A stretch of DNA of 64,000 nucleotides from an uncultured Christensenella sp. Lineage in GTDB: Bacteria; Bacillota; Clostridia; Christensenellales; Pumilibacteraceae. Positions within the stretch are counted from its first letter, which is position 1; every line of letters begins with the position of its first letter. The stretch spans positions 394,776 through 458,775 of the forward strand of contig CATLHE010000001.1 of NCBI GenBank assembly GCA_949948895.1, written 5' to 3'. The notes under the pieces were generated by a model. That model worked only from the letters and a program-made list of their open reading frames with translations, searched no databases and was not told the DNA's origin. Below are positions 46,501 to 54,209 of the stretch, one piece after another. The position numbers and the translations under genes are program-made.

Positions 46501-46587
46501 ATCGCATGCGACAAAAGCAAACCCGAAAAGAGCAAGCGCAACGGCGACTATGACAGTGTACAGTATTTTTGACCCGTGTCTTTTCAT
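43507..46587 (-). CDS. large lipoprotein with SELIGxF domain and beta-helix, cassette B gene 4
   Basis: A 1026-residue lipoprotein with lipobox VAC (Cys28) and an Asp/Lys linker. Residues ~43-245 are the same unnamed domain as the cassette A lipoprotein at 35340 (SELIGLFE, LKRDYTYEYS, VTLSDP). A Pro/Asp linker (PSDPDIPTPPDPEKG) follows, then beta-rich domains, and from about 640 a repetitive right-handed beta-helix (ITGDGTVNVYGNIYAGGKLT, GDIVVDGTLTAKGFL) like Cthe_2159 carbohydrate-binding proteins. It starts eight bases after the one-helix gene. It is probably a polysaccharide-binding surface protein. Confidence 0.8.
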   Translation of the reverse strand: MKRHGSKILYTVIVAVALALFGFAFVACDKKDDGDKKDNGKRSELIGLFESNESENVTLTNDIELVGELDDDGNTYIYTSSVYPLNTVTDIGARYTPYQRLRLKRDYTYEYSVSITVRIVSQSANVDLAKLEATAYGTFEYIETDEEKFSVTLSDPVRGEESIYGAFITGEGNVYSWKLSSSASYKLDLASVAESEAEFDRYVKGRTVSVERTDGERVLHSDMLYTDFMNDVAPYYSYSSSVTPSDPDIPTPPDPEKGKPKHADMPVKTVSGYGVNLRVGDGIAVCVKTASDIDSITVDGATVSDKEKVNGGNLFVYPISYSAFGRKLAISISDSNIEFDAANYLEELVIKSGDKTDYGARAVNHLAASMLVTAKNAGASITPSAAANSLIFASRGGAGENVYHTDWWLRDGITLHNFDKPVDGFTWQTVPSLAIQSGVPSLVFEFDAAEDFGLLKAYITVGDKEKYDVAPVKAADGDRYIVSVAVTDIFDYDSPVCVTVFDGTIQLAGTAEYSVTRAIARTDIYGEEGQRPAASALFSLVKSAEWYHDRDSVVYGIYPPVNRDDGAVEFSTGEFRYALALEKIEDNDANAFGDKLYVNGNTFSASVPSLEGDGYTVVRNADNSYDVTMDGASIDGIFVTDGGIGKLTVTATGESSINNVIRDFMRNRGTVRTNSDILITGDGTVNVYGNIYAGGKLTVDGATVNLFTYNATDDDSLVCASLEIVNGGKLNIVYVGNTASKKTAVVTQGDIVVDGTLTAKGFLNGVYLKGDKDQSFTVNDGAVVIEASAYGITGDDAKDADDKSVNRQMVFNGGVTDIRVDSGSVDSAGIRRGDVTVDAGALKITADSGYCIEALNPVTIRTVSGRYDVGSIELVNTFFNSWWDVNYAAKVQNMLLNGGSIYMRAMCRSGVLALERGAIVTAQNCDIVIENGQDWKNSDTMGRGINAESGDEVITVTDSAKLVFKNCDVPIQCWTKGGGDEYAKLVNNGLLVVDGYKCGLEPWEPATWELHLTIENNGVLRQSGKV

Positions 46588-46594
46588 GTCTACC

Positions 46595-48202
46595 TCACAG
46601 TCCCATTATCGCCCCGAGCCATTCCTCCTCGGGCGCGGTAAAGGTATCGGTTATCACGCCTTCGCCGCGTTCGAAGAACGAAACGTGGGCAAACAGCGTG
46701 CCTCTCGTGTACGAGTTGTACTTGTTGGGATCGTCGTCGGGCAACGCCTCGTTGACAACGATGTCGCTCACCGACGCGTCGGCGGTTATGTCGCTGCTGT
46801 GCGTGGACGACAGCGGAACGTAAGTCCAAGTCCACGCCTGCATATAGAACGACATTTTATGAGATACGCCGCTGCGATCGGTGTAAATATAAACGCCGTA
46901 GCTGTATCCGTTGCCCGTGCCCAAAAGCGGGTTCATATCGTAGCTGCAAATGTAAAGCGTAAGAGACGGCAGCGCAGTCTCGGGTTCCGTAGGTTCGGTC
47001 GAATCGTCCGCCGTCGGCTCGGTAGGTTCATCGGTATCTGGCGTGTCGGTAGGATCGGTCGGCTCCGTCGGTTCTTCCAATTCGGGAGCCCTGTACGTGA
47101 AATGAAGTATCCTATCGTCCGAACCTATTACCACTTTAAACCCGTTATCGTCTACGATATTGCCGTTTACCACCGCGCTCTGCCATTCCGCACGGTTTGC
47201 TACAAACGTATTTCCGTCCACAGTAGCTGAGTATTTTTCGCCGTCAAAAGCTTCCGCAACGTACGACGAACCGAACGCTTCCTCTTTGTCTTTAAGTTCG
47301 TAAGAGAACGCGTACTCGGTCTCGGTCTCGCCGTCGTTGTAGACATAATATCCTGAGGACTTACCCACGCCGTGCGTCTGATAACTCGGCGTTTTTTGAG
47401 TGACGATAAGCGTAAGACCTTCGGCGCTTTCTTCGGTCGGCGTGTCTGTTACGTTCTCGCCGTCCTGCCCGTCGTCAAGCGCTTCGGGCGCGGACTTTTG
47501 GAACTTGACTATATCTTTCGTCGATTCGACGATATAGCTCTTGCCCGCCGCATTATAAAAGGAGAAGGACGCCGAAACGTTGCCGCAATAGTACGATATG
47601 CCGTAAAACCCGCGCGTCGAGAGATCCTCGGTAAGAGTGTACGTATAAGTATTTTCGTCGAGCTCTATTCGATACCCGCCGTCTACCGCTTTCACGTCGC
47701 CGAAAACGTCGGTCTCAGGTTTTTCCGCGAGAATGGCGTGCATTTTGAAATGCTCGTCGGCAACGGCACTGTCGCCGTCTACGGCTATGCTATTCGGATA
47801 GCTTTCTATATCGAGACTGCGCACAAAATATACGCGGCAATCAAACTCGGCAACATAGCTCAAATACTCGCTTGCTTGATAAATTATCCTTACCGTTTTA
47901 TCTCCCGCCGACGAAAAATCGGCGTTTATCTGACATTCCTCGATGGGTATGCGCTTCGATCCTATATCGAGTTCCGCGCCGTCGGGATTGAACGACTGAC
48001 GAACAAGATACTCCGTCGCGAGTTCGTTTTCGCATACGAGAGTAGCGTTTTTCATTTGCACCACTTGCTCGACCTTGCCCTTCATCATCCACGTCAGCAA
48101 GCATGCCGCAAGTATCACGGTGGCTATTCCCGACAAACCGTATACAAAATACTGTAAATGCTTTTTCACAAACGCGAGAGCTTTTCCGATCATTTCGTTC
48201 AT
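46595..48202 (-). CDS. one-helix membrane protein with Ig-like ectodomain, cassette B gene 3
   Basis: A 535-residue homologue of the cassette A protein at 36061. A short amphipathic N-terminus precedes one helix (YFVYGLSGIATVILAACLLTW), then an Ig-like region (EYLVRQSFNPDGAELDIG) and a second beta domain. Two copies of the unnamed module occur, at about 250-345 (GLTLIVTQK...W) and 418-535 (SLTLYICSY...W), separated by a Thr/Glu/Pro-rich linker (EEPTEPTDPTDTPDTDEPTE) that looks like a flexible wall-spanning spacer. It overlaps the four-helix gene by four bases. Confidence 0.8.
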   Translation of the reverse strand: MNEMIGKALAFVKKHLQYFVYGLSGIATVILAACLLTWMMKGKVEQVVQMKNATLVCENELATEYLVRQSFNPDGAELDIGSKRIPIEECQINADFSSAGDKTVRIIYQASEYLSYVAEFDCRVYFVRSLDIESYPNSIAVDGDSAVADEHFKMHAILAEKPETDVFGDVKAVDGGYRIELDENTYTYTLTEDLSTRGFYGISYYCGNVSASFSFYNAAGKSYIVESTKDIVKFQKSAPEALDDGQDGENVTDTPTEESAEGLTLIVTQKTPSYQTHGVGKSSGYYVYNDGETETEYAFSYELKDKEEAFGSSYVAEAFDGEKYSATVDGNTFVANRAEWQSAVVNGNIVDDNGFKVVIGSDDRILHFTYRAPELEEPTEPTDPTDTPDTDEPTEPTADDSTEPTEPETALPSLTLYICSYDMNPLLGTGNGYSYGVYIYTDRSGVSHKMSFYMQAWTWTYVPLSSTHSSDITADASVSDIVVNEALPDDDPNKYNSYTRGTLFAHVSFFERGEGVITDTFTAPEEEWLGAIMGL

Positions 48203-49173
48203 TTCGCGTTTCCCCCATCGGCGGTAGATTTTTCGTTCGCCTTCTTTGCCGCGGCGCCCTTGCTTGCGGTCTTACCAGCCGTGCTCTTGCTCGCGGTTTT
48301 GCTTGCTGTTTTGTCCGCCGCGCTTTTGCTCGTTGTCGTTTTGGCGGCTGTTGTCTTACCGGAAGAAGTCTTACGCGCGGCAGGCTTTTTGACCGTCGGC
48401 GTAGCGACTTCCGTCTCTATTTGCTCGGTTTGTTCGTACGTGTCGGAAGCGACGGGCTCCGCCCTTTCGACGGGCTCTGCGCGATCCGCTATATCGGTTG
48501 AAGCGGCTTCATCTTTTGCCGCTTGTTCTTCTTGTACTTGCGCGTTATTTTCTTCCGCGTTTTCGGCGGCAATCGCATCTTTGGTTTCGATATTTACCGC
48601 CTCGCCGCCGTCCGCTTTAACTTCGGACATAGCTTGCTCGGCGAATTCAGACGCGGGTTGCTCGGAAGCAGTTGTTTCCGCAGCTTCTGCCGCCGCCGTT
48701 TTCGACTTTTTCTTTTTGCCGAACGACCATTCCGCGGGCATGAATGCCGCGGCTATCACGAACACAGCCGACAGCACGTAAAACACGGCGGTCATGATGG
48801 AAGTGTTTGTTATCGCTCTGTTCTTTTCGACGTTGCCCATTATAAGATCGCCCGCGCCTAGCGTATAGCCTATGGCGTTTACGCAAGGCAGCATGAGTTT
48901 TAACAGCGCGTAAATGAGAAAGAACGCGATAGCGGGATAAATGATAAGCGTCCAAAACGGCTTATCGCCTTTGAACAGCATGTTGAGCGCAAGAAACACC
49001 ATGCACCACATAGCGAATATCGTGAAAGTTATCGTCATGCGGTCGTGCTCGAACGGCTCGATCTTGTACGTTTTAAAGTACAGACAGAACGCGACTATCG
49101 AAAGGATAAACGCAACGCATATCGCAATAAAGCCGAGCCCCGGCTTTTTCAGCTTTAGACCGAGCTTAGCCAT
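48199..49173 (-). CDS. four-helix membrane protein with Lys/Ala-rich tail, cassette B gene 2
   Basis: About 324 residues from the ATG at 49173, chosen because GGAGGG lies eight bases upstream; the tracked start at 49257 lies inside the GH3 gene. The first ~170 residues are four membrane helices homologous to the cassette A protein at 37149. The last ~150 residues are a low-complexity tail: first acidic and Ala-rich (AEAAETTASEQPASE), then strongly basic with Lys-Thr-Ala-Ala repeats (KTASKTASKSTAGKTASKGA) like a histone H1 tail. The gene start overlaps the GH3 stop by eight bases. The function is unknown. Confidence 0.78.
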   Translation of the reverse strand: MAKLGLKLKKPGLGFIAICVAFILSIVAFCLYFKTYKIEPFEHDRMTITFTIFAMWCMVFLALNMLFKGDKPFWTLIIYPAIAFFLIYALLKLMLPCVNAIGYTLGAGDLIMGNVEKNRAITNTSIMTAVFYVLSAVFVIAAAFMPAEWSFGKKKKSKTAAAEAAETTASEQPASEFAEQAMSEVKADGGEAVNIETKDAIAAENAEENNAQVQEEQAAKDEAASTDIADRAEPVERAEPVASDTYEQTEQIETEVATPTVKKPAARKTSSGKTTAAKTTTSKSAADKTASKTASKSTAGKTASKGAAAKKANEKSTADGGNAK

Positions 49174-52100
49174 TGTCATTGCCCTCCACTTTCGATTTTG
49201 CAGTATCTTCTGCAATCTGTAATTCGTCGTCCGTTCGAGATATTTTATTGTCTTCAATATCGTCCGTAGCCGCGTCGGAAGATACGGTCAGATTGGCGTC
49301 GCCGGCATTCTCCGCAACGGGTTTTTTGCGTTTTTTGATAACCAATTCAAACACAACGGCTAGCGCCGCCAATACTATCGCAAGCCCGCCCGTCGTCGCG
49401 ATAAGAGCGACCAAAGCGTGTTGCCACGGCGATACGGTCTCCGTTACGGTGTCGCCCGGCGCATAACCGTTGAGCGCGCTGCTATTGGCTATCGAGTACA
49501 TATAGTAATGCATATTCTCGTACAGCGCGGTCATGAGCTCGGGACAGCTCTTGACAAGCTGTTTATTCTTATAACTCGCCCAATCGGGATGTTCCAAGAA
49601 AGTCTCGCCGCTCGAAGTCGCCATAAACGTTACGTTGTTGACTACGCTGTCCTGCGGATTGAAAAAGCCCGTGCGCGACACCATGTCGGTGGAAATAAGT
49701 CCCTTAAAGCCCCACTCGCCGCGCAGTATGTTTTTCATAAGTCCCGTATGAGCGTTCACGCCGCATACGCCCACGCGCGAGAACGACGACATCAGTCCGA
49801 GCGCGCCGAGCGTATTGCCCGACGTGTTTATGTACTCTATGTCTTCGCTTAGTCCTTGGAACGCTCGAAGCTCCATCTCGCGCCCCGTCTGCTCGTCAAA
49901 GAACTGAACGAGCCCCTCGCGGTACGATTCCTGCGTATTAAAAGCAAAGTGCTTGGCGGAGAGTATCGCGCCCTTTTTGAGCCCGCCCGTGACGAACGCC
50001 GAACCCAAAAGATTGGTAAGCATGGGGTCTTCGCTGTAATACTCGTGATTACGCGAATTGAACTGCGTGCGGTGAAGATTCATACCGGGCGCCCACATTA
50101 TGGGGTTGCGGCTCCAAAGCGTGTCTTCTCCGAATATCTCGCCCTCTTCTTCCAAGAGCTGTTTGTTGAACGTAGCCGCGACAACGGGTGCGCACGGCAT
50201 ATCGGCGCTTCGGTATCCCGCGTTGGGATCGGACTCGCTAACAGCCATAACTCCTCTGTCGGGAGCGAGCGTGGAATACCCGCGGTTTACGTTGCCGTTG
50301 GGTCCGTCTATCTGCCACACTTCGGGCGCGTTGACCGAGCGGAACGCTTCGCACTTGGTGCCGCCGAGCGGCGCGAACTGCCACGCTTCGTCAAACGTTA
50401 TCTGCTGTAAAAGATAGTCCCAGCTCTCGTCGTCGTACGCTTTGCCTTTGTACGACGCTATATCCGTGTTTTCGAGCGGCACGCCCGTATTCTCGTCTTC
50501 TTCGTCGGTATGATCGACGCCGAATATCACGTAATCGGGCGTTTCTCCGACCTGACCGAAGTCATAAACGCTCGCATTGTACGCCAAGTATTTATCCATG
50601 GCGGGAGTACTTTCGAGCCTTGTATACGAGCGCGGATAAGTGCCCGCCCAATCGGAACGCGAAAGATATTTTATCGTATCTTTCTTGAAATAGTTGTAAT
50701 CGGCGTCCGCCATTTGGTTGCCTATCACCGTGCCGTTTGCGGACTTTGCGAGCGTCTCGCCGTTTACGCCGTACGAGTCGAACGGGAACGCTTTTAAGTT
50801 TGTCGTGCCTATTTTTTGATCTGCGATATCCCAAACGAATACGCCGCTCTCGTTGATAGAACTGCCCTCTTCGATATACAAAAGCGATTCGTCTACGCCT
50901 TGCCCCACCGCAAGAATATTGTTTAACGCTTCATGCGCTCCGTTGCCTATCGCAAAGTAATGCGTGCCGTCTTCCAAAATGTAGCCGCCCGTAACGCCGT
51001 CGTGCACATACGTTTTGTCATAGGTCGCAAAATATTTGAGGCTCGCGGTGAGCTCCACGGTCGTTTGCGCTTGGGGCTGTATGACTCCCGTCTTTTCAAA
51101 CGCGACAAGCTGTATGGCGCTCTTTTCAACGCCGTGCGCTCTGTCGTAATCGGTATAGGGCATTTGAACGTAAAGCGTCACGACCTCCTTGCCAGCTACG
51201 TCGCCTGTGTTTGTCACCTTTACGCGAAGAGATACCGTCTCGTCAACGTCGTTGTATACGAACGAGTTTTCCACTATCTCCTGTTCGAACGTGGTGTACG
51301 AAAGCCCGTACCCAAACGGATAAGTCACCTCGTCGCCGTAATCCCAACGCGACGCGCCGTCCACAGCGCCCACGCTCGAAGCGGCGTTACTGTTTTTTCT
51401 GCCCGCGATATTCGCCGCGTCCAATACCGCGTCGTTATAGCGCGTCTCGTAATAATAATAGCCGGTATATATGCCTTCCGCCATTACCACATAATGCCCG
51501 TTGCTCGGCGCGGTGTACTTACCGTCTTTCCATGCGAATTTATCGACGCCGTCGGGATCGCCGTCGCCGAAGTTTCTCGCGGCGGGCGCATTGGACGCAT
51601 TCACCGCGTAAGTATCGGTGAGCTTGCCGCTCGGCGCGGACTTACCCACGATAACGCGCGCTACTCCGCCCAAGCCGTAAGACCCGGGAAGCCCTATCCA
51701 CAAAACGGAATTGACGCGCTCGTCGTTTTTGAGCTCGTCTATTTCCATCGCGACCGCGCTGTTTATAAGCACGATAACGTTGCCGTGAGATATACTGTCG
51801 GCTACTTCTATAAGCTTGCGCTCCTCGTCGCTTAGCCCTATCGCGCTCTTTTGCGTGCTGCCCGCTTTGACGCCGCTCTTGCCTGGGAGATAGTCTCTGC
51901 CTTCTCCGCTCGTCCTGCCTATAACGACGATGCAAGCGTCGTCATAATCGGCATAATCGCCCGTGTCTAGCAAATTGACTTCGGGCTCGTTAATGGAATA
52001 CGCGCCGCCCGCGCTGTCAGCCGCTTCCGAGCCTTCGGGGAACGGCGAGTAATTCTTGGACGAATAAAACCGCTTCATCGCGGGGTTTATCGCTATGTTT

Positions 52101-52594
52101 TCCGCCGTCAGCGCGGTCTCCAAAGTCACGGGCGAATCGATACGCTTCGTGCCGCTGCCGTCTTTTATAGTTACGCTCTGCTCGTATATAACGCTTCCCG
52201 TGATACCGCCGTAAAACGTCAAACGCGTATCGCGGAGCGATCCGTCGCTTTTGTATGTATACGGACGGTTGCCGAGAACGGTAACGCGCTTGCCGTTATC
52301 CGCGTTTGCTTTTATGGGCAGCGCGCCGTCGTTTTTGAGCAGTACGCACCCTTCTTCCGCGAGCTGTTCCGCGATCCTCACGCGCTCGGTGAGCATGTCG
52401 GTTATGGAATCGTATTCGGACATATACGAATACGTTTCAGAAGAGCCGACCTTTGCGGACACTCCGCCCAAAAACTCGTCCACTTTCGGTTTATAGCTCG
52501 GAGACGTCGCTATGCCGTATGCGCCCCAGATAAGCGCGCATAAAAATGCGGCAAATGTGGCGAAGCCTCTGAAAATTTTCGTCGATATTTTCAT
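49166..52594 (-). CDS. membrane-tethered, domain-permuted GH3 glycosidase, cassette B gene 1
   Basis: A roughly 1142-residue paralogue of the cassette A GH3, with the same layout: N-terminal helix (GFATFAAFLCALIWGAYGI), alpha/beta sandwich (GCVLLKNDGALPI, GRTSGEGRDYLPG), fibronectin-like domain, TIM barrel (QIDGPNGNVNRG, KHFAFNTQESY, LISTDM) and a C-terminal helix before a charged tail. It is expected to be an extracellular beta-glucosidase-type enzyme held at the membrane. The start is either ATG at 52597 or 52594; GGAGAG immediately upstream gives better spacing to 52594. It is the first gene of the ten-gene operon. Confidence 0.9.
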   Translation of the reverse strand: MKISTKIFRGFATFAAFLCALIWGAYGIATSPSYKPKVDEFLGGVSAKVGSSETYSYMSEYDSITDMLTERVRIAEQLAEEGCVLLKNDGALPIKANADNGKRVTVLGNRPYTYKSDGSLRDTRLTFYGGITGSVIYEQSVTIKDGSGTKRIDSPVTLETALTAENIAINPAMKRFYSSKNYSPFPEGSEAADSAGGAYSINEPEVNLLDTGDYADYDDACIVVIGRTSGEGRDYLPGKSGVKAGSTQKSAIGLSDEERKLIEVADSISHGNVIVLINSAVAMEIDELKNDERVNSVLWIGLPGSYGLGGVARVIVGKSAPSGKLTDTYAVNASNAPAARNFGDGDPDGVDKFAWKDGKYTAPSNGHYVVMAEGIYTGYYYYETRYNDAVLDAANIAGRKNSNAASSVGAVDGASRWDYGDEVTYPFGYGLSYTTFEQEIVENSFVYNDVDETVSLRVKVTNTGDVAGKEVVTLYVQMPYTDYDRAHGVEKSAIQLVAFEKTGVIQPQAQTTVELTASLKYFATYDKTYVHDGVTGGYILEDGTHYFAIGNGAHEALNNILAVGQGVDESLLYIEEGSSINESGVFVWDIADQKIGTTNLKAFPFDSYGVNGETLAKSANGTVIGNQMADADYNYFKKDTIKYLSRSDWAGTYPRSYTRLESTPAMDKYLAYNASVYDFGQVGETPDYVIFGVDHTDEEDENTGVPLENTDIASYKGKAYDDESWDYLLQQITFDEAWQFAPLGGTKCEAFRSVNAPEVWQIDGPNGNVNRGYSTLAPDRGVMAVSESDPNAGYRSADMPCAPVVAATFNKQLLEEEGEIFGEDTLWSRNPIMWAPGMNLHRTQFNSRNHEYYSEDPMLTNLLGSAFVTGGLKKGAILSAKHFAFNTQESYREGLVQFFDEQTGREMELRAFQGLSEDIEYINTSGNTLGALGLMSSFSRVGVCGVNAHTGLMKNILRGEWGFKGLISTDMVSRTGFFNPQDSVVNNVTFMATSSGETFLEHPDWASYKNKQLVKSCPELMTALYENMHYYMYSIANSSALNGYAPGDTVTETVSPWQHALVALIATTGGLAIVLAALAVVFELVIKKRKKPVAENAGDANLTVSSDAATDDIEDNKISRTDDELQIAEDTAKSKVEGNDNG

Positions 52595-52663
52595 CATCTC
52601 TCCATTGTAGTCGTCTCAAATAAATTCACGCATGCGCCCACTTCGACACATGTACTTAGCCCG

Positions 52664-52691
52664 ATTATAACATGCGATTTTTAAAAGTAAA
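52664..52691 (-). promoter_or_regulatory. promoter of the 20-kb double-cassette operon
   Basis: An extended TG-T-TATAAT -10 box (52664-52669), a 16-base spacer and a weak TTTACT -35 box (52686-52691). The weak -35 with extended -10 suggests dependence on an activator. The leader is about 60 bases. Confidence 0.7.
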
Positions 52692-52899
52692 CGGTACGCT
52701 CGATTTTTGAAAATATCAAAGCAAAGCGTCCTTTTAAATCGTCACAAATGAGCAGAATTTGTCATATACGAGCAGAATTAAATGTTATTTTCATAAAAAT
52801 ACCGATTTTGCGAGCGTATTTTCACCGTTTTTGACCGTTTGACTATCGTTTATCCGCATTACAGTGCGCCGCCGCCGCGCCGAGCGAGCTTGCTCGGGC

Positions 52900-52928
52900 T
52901 TGCAAAAAACGAACGAATATGCTAAACT
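52900..52928 (+). promoter_or_regulatory. promoter of the GH128-like gene
   Basis: TTGCAA (52900-52905), a 17-base spacer and TAAACT (52923-52928) with a TG one base upstream. A GGAG ribosome binding site follows before the ATG at 52959. Confidence 0.65.
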
Positions 52929-52958
52929 CGAACAAAGTCTGAAATGCGGAGTCGGCAT

Positions 52959-54194
52959 ATGTACAAAGGTTGCAAAAAAGTTATATCGATCGCGCTAGCC
53001 GCGCTGTCTGCGCTCGGTCTTTTTGCTTGCTCGCCAAAAAACGACGGAGACAACGATAGCAATTCTTCCGCGCCGCACCGCGACGAAGTCGGCGCAGTAG
53101 TCAAGAAAGGCGTTTCGGTCTCGCGGTACAACGACGGCAAATCGGCGTCGGCAAACAAGATAAAAGACCTCGACGCGGGTTGGTATTATACTTGGGGTCC
53201 GTCTACCAATAATCTTTATATCGACGAATACGCCGAATTTGTGCCGATGGTCCACGGCAAAGCGCACGTCACGCCCGCCGTGCTTTCGGAAATAAAAGAA
53301 AAATACGAAGACGGCGCGTACACTCACCTTTTGACTTTTAACGAGCCCGATCTTCCCGATCAAGCCAATATGACCGTCGAAGAAGCTTTGTCGTATTGGA
53401 ACGACCTGGAAGAGATAGGCATACCGCTATCAAGCCCCGCCGTCAGCTATTACGACAAAACGGACGGCAACGCTTGGCTGGACGAGTTCATGGAAAAAGC
53501 CGACGAGCGCGGATACCGCGTCGATTTTATAGCCGTGCATATTTATCAATCGTTCTATTCGGCAAATGCGGTGACCGATCTTCGCGACACGCTTACCGCG
53601 CTTTACGATAAGTACGGCTTACCCGTATGGCTCACCGAGTTTGGCGCGATTGACATTATTTCGCGCGATTCACAGCACGTTCCGCCCGGACAAAAGGGCA
53701 CGGTAAGCCCGAGCTGTACGGAGCAGAACGCGCAAAAATATATCACGCAAGCGACGAACATGCTCGAAACTTGCGGATTCGTAGAGCGGTACAGCTGGTT
53801 CGTAGACAATTTCGCGGGGCTTTACGGCGACGCTCGGCCTTGGGAAGCGCCGTACACGACGCTCTATAACGACGACGACAGCATATCTGGCGTAGGTCAA
53901 ATGTATAAAGGCGTAGCGTCCAACTACCCGCTCCAACTCGAAACGACGACACTACCCAAAGCGCAGTTAAACAAAAACTACCGTCAACAGATCCTCGTTG
54001 CGGGCGGAACGGGCGACTACCGCTTTACGGCTACGGGACTTCCCGCAGGGCTCAAATGTTACGCCAACGGCGTCATAAGCGGCACGCCGACGACAAAAGG
54101 CTCTTACCCCGTCAAAGTGACCGTCACCGATTCGGGCGCGATCGGCAGGAAGCAGACGAGAACGCACCGCTTTGTATTACAAATAACAAACTGA
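52959..54194 (+). CDS. lipoprotein glycoside hydrolase, GH128-like, with Ig domain
   Basis: A 411-residue lipoprotein with lipobox LFAC (Cys24). Residues ~50-325 resemble the Asl1-like glycosyl hydrolase catalytic core (GH128, a clan of endo-beta-1,3-glucanases): acid/base candidate Glu129 in LLTFNEPDLPDQ and nucleophile candidate Glu227 in VWLTEFGAID, with HIYQSFYS between. A C-terminal putative-Ig domain follows (TATGLPAGLKCYANGVISGT). The start at 52959 is chosen over 52944 because GGAG is seven bases upstream and the signal peptide begins there. It diverges from the GH3 operon, suggesting joint beta-glucan degradation. Confidence 0.82.
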   Translation: MYKGCKKVISIALAALSALGLFACSPKNDGDNDSNSSAPHRDEVGAVVKKGVSVSRYNDGKSASANKIKDLDAGWYYTWGPSTNNLYIDEYAEFVPMVHGKAHVTPAVLSEIKEKYEDGAYTHLLTFNEPDLPDQANMTVEEALSYWNDLEEIGIPLSSPAVSYYDKTDGNAWLDEFMEKADERGYRVDFIAVHIYQSFYSANAVTDLRDTLTALYDKYGLPVWLTEFGAIDIISRDSQHVPPGQKGTVSPSCTEQNAQKYITQATNMLETCGFVERYSWFVDNFAGLYGDARPWEAPYTTLYNDDDSISGVGQMYKGVASNYPLQLETTTLPKAQLNKNYRQQILVAGGTGDYRFTATGLPAGLKCYANGVISGTPTTKGSYPVKVTVTDSGAIGRKQTRTHRFVLQITN

Positions 54195-54209
54195 AAAAAA
54201 GCAATATAA

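Larger units (their letters stand above)
52595..52958. other. divergent regulatory region between the cassette operon and the GH128 gene
   Basis: No gene here. Besides the two promoters it holds a direct repeat GAGCAGAATT at 52750-52759 and 52770-52779, spaced 20 bases start to start (about two helical turns), and the first copy lies inside an ACAAAT-N7-ATTTGT inverted repeat. The repeats lie between the two divergent promoters and are candidate activator sites for both. Confidence 0.55.

Noticed and set aside
48199-48500. Separate histone-like gene
   Set aside because: The Lys/Ala/Thr-rich sequence is in frame with the four-helix membrane protein and has no start of its own.
32858-52597. 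Assembly duplication of the GH3 cassette
   Set aside because: The two halves differ strongly in sequence, protein length and accessory domains, so this is an old duplication and not a repeat artefact.
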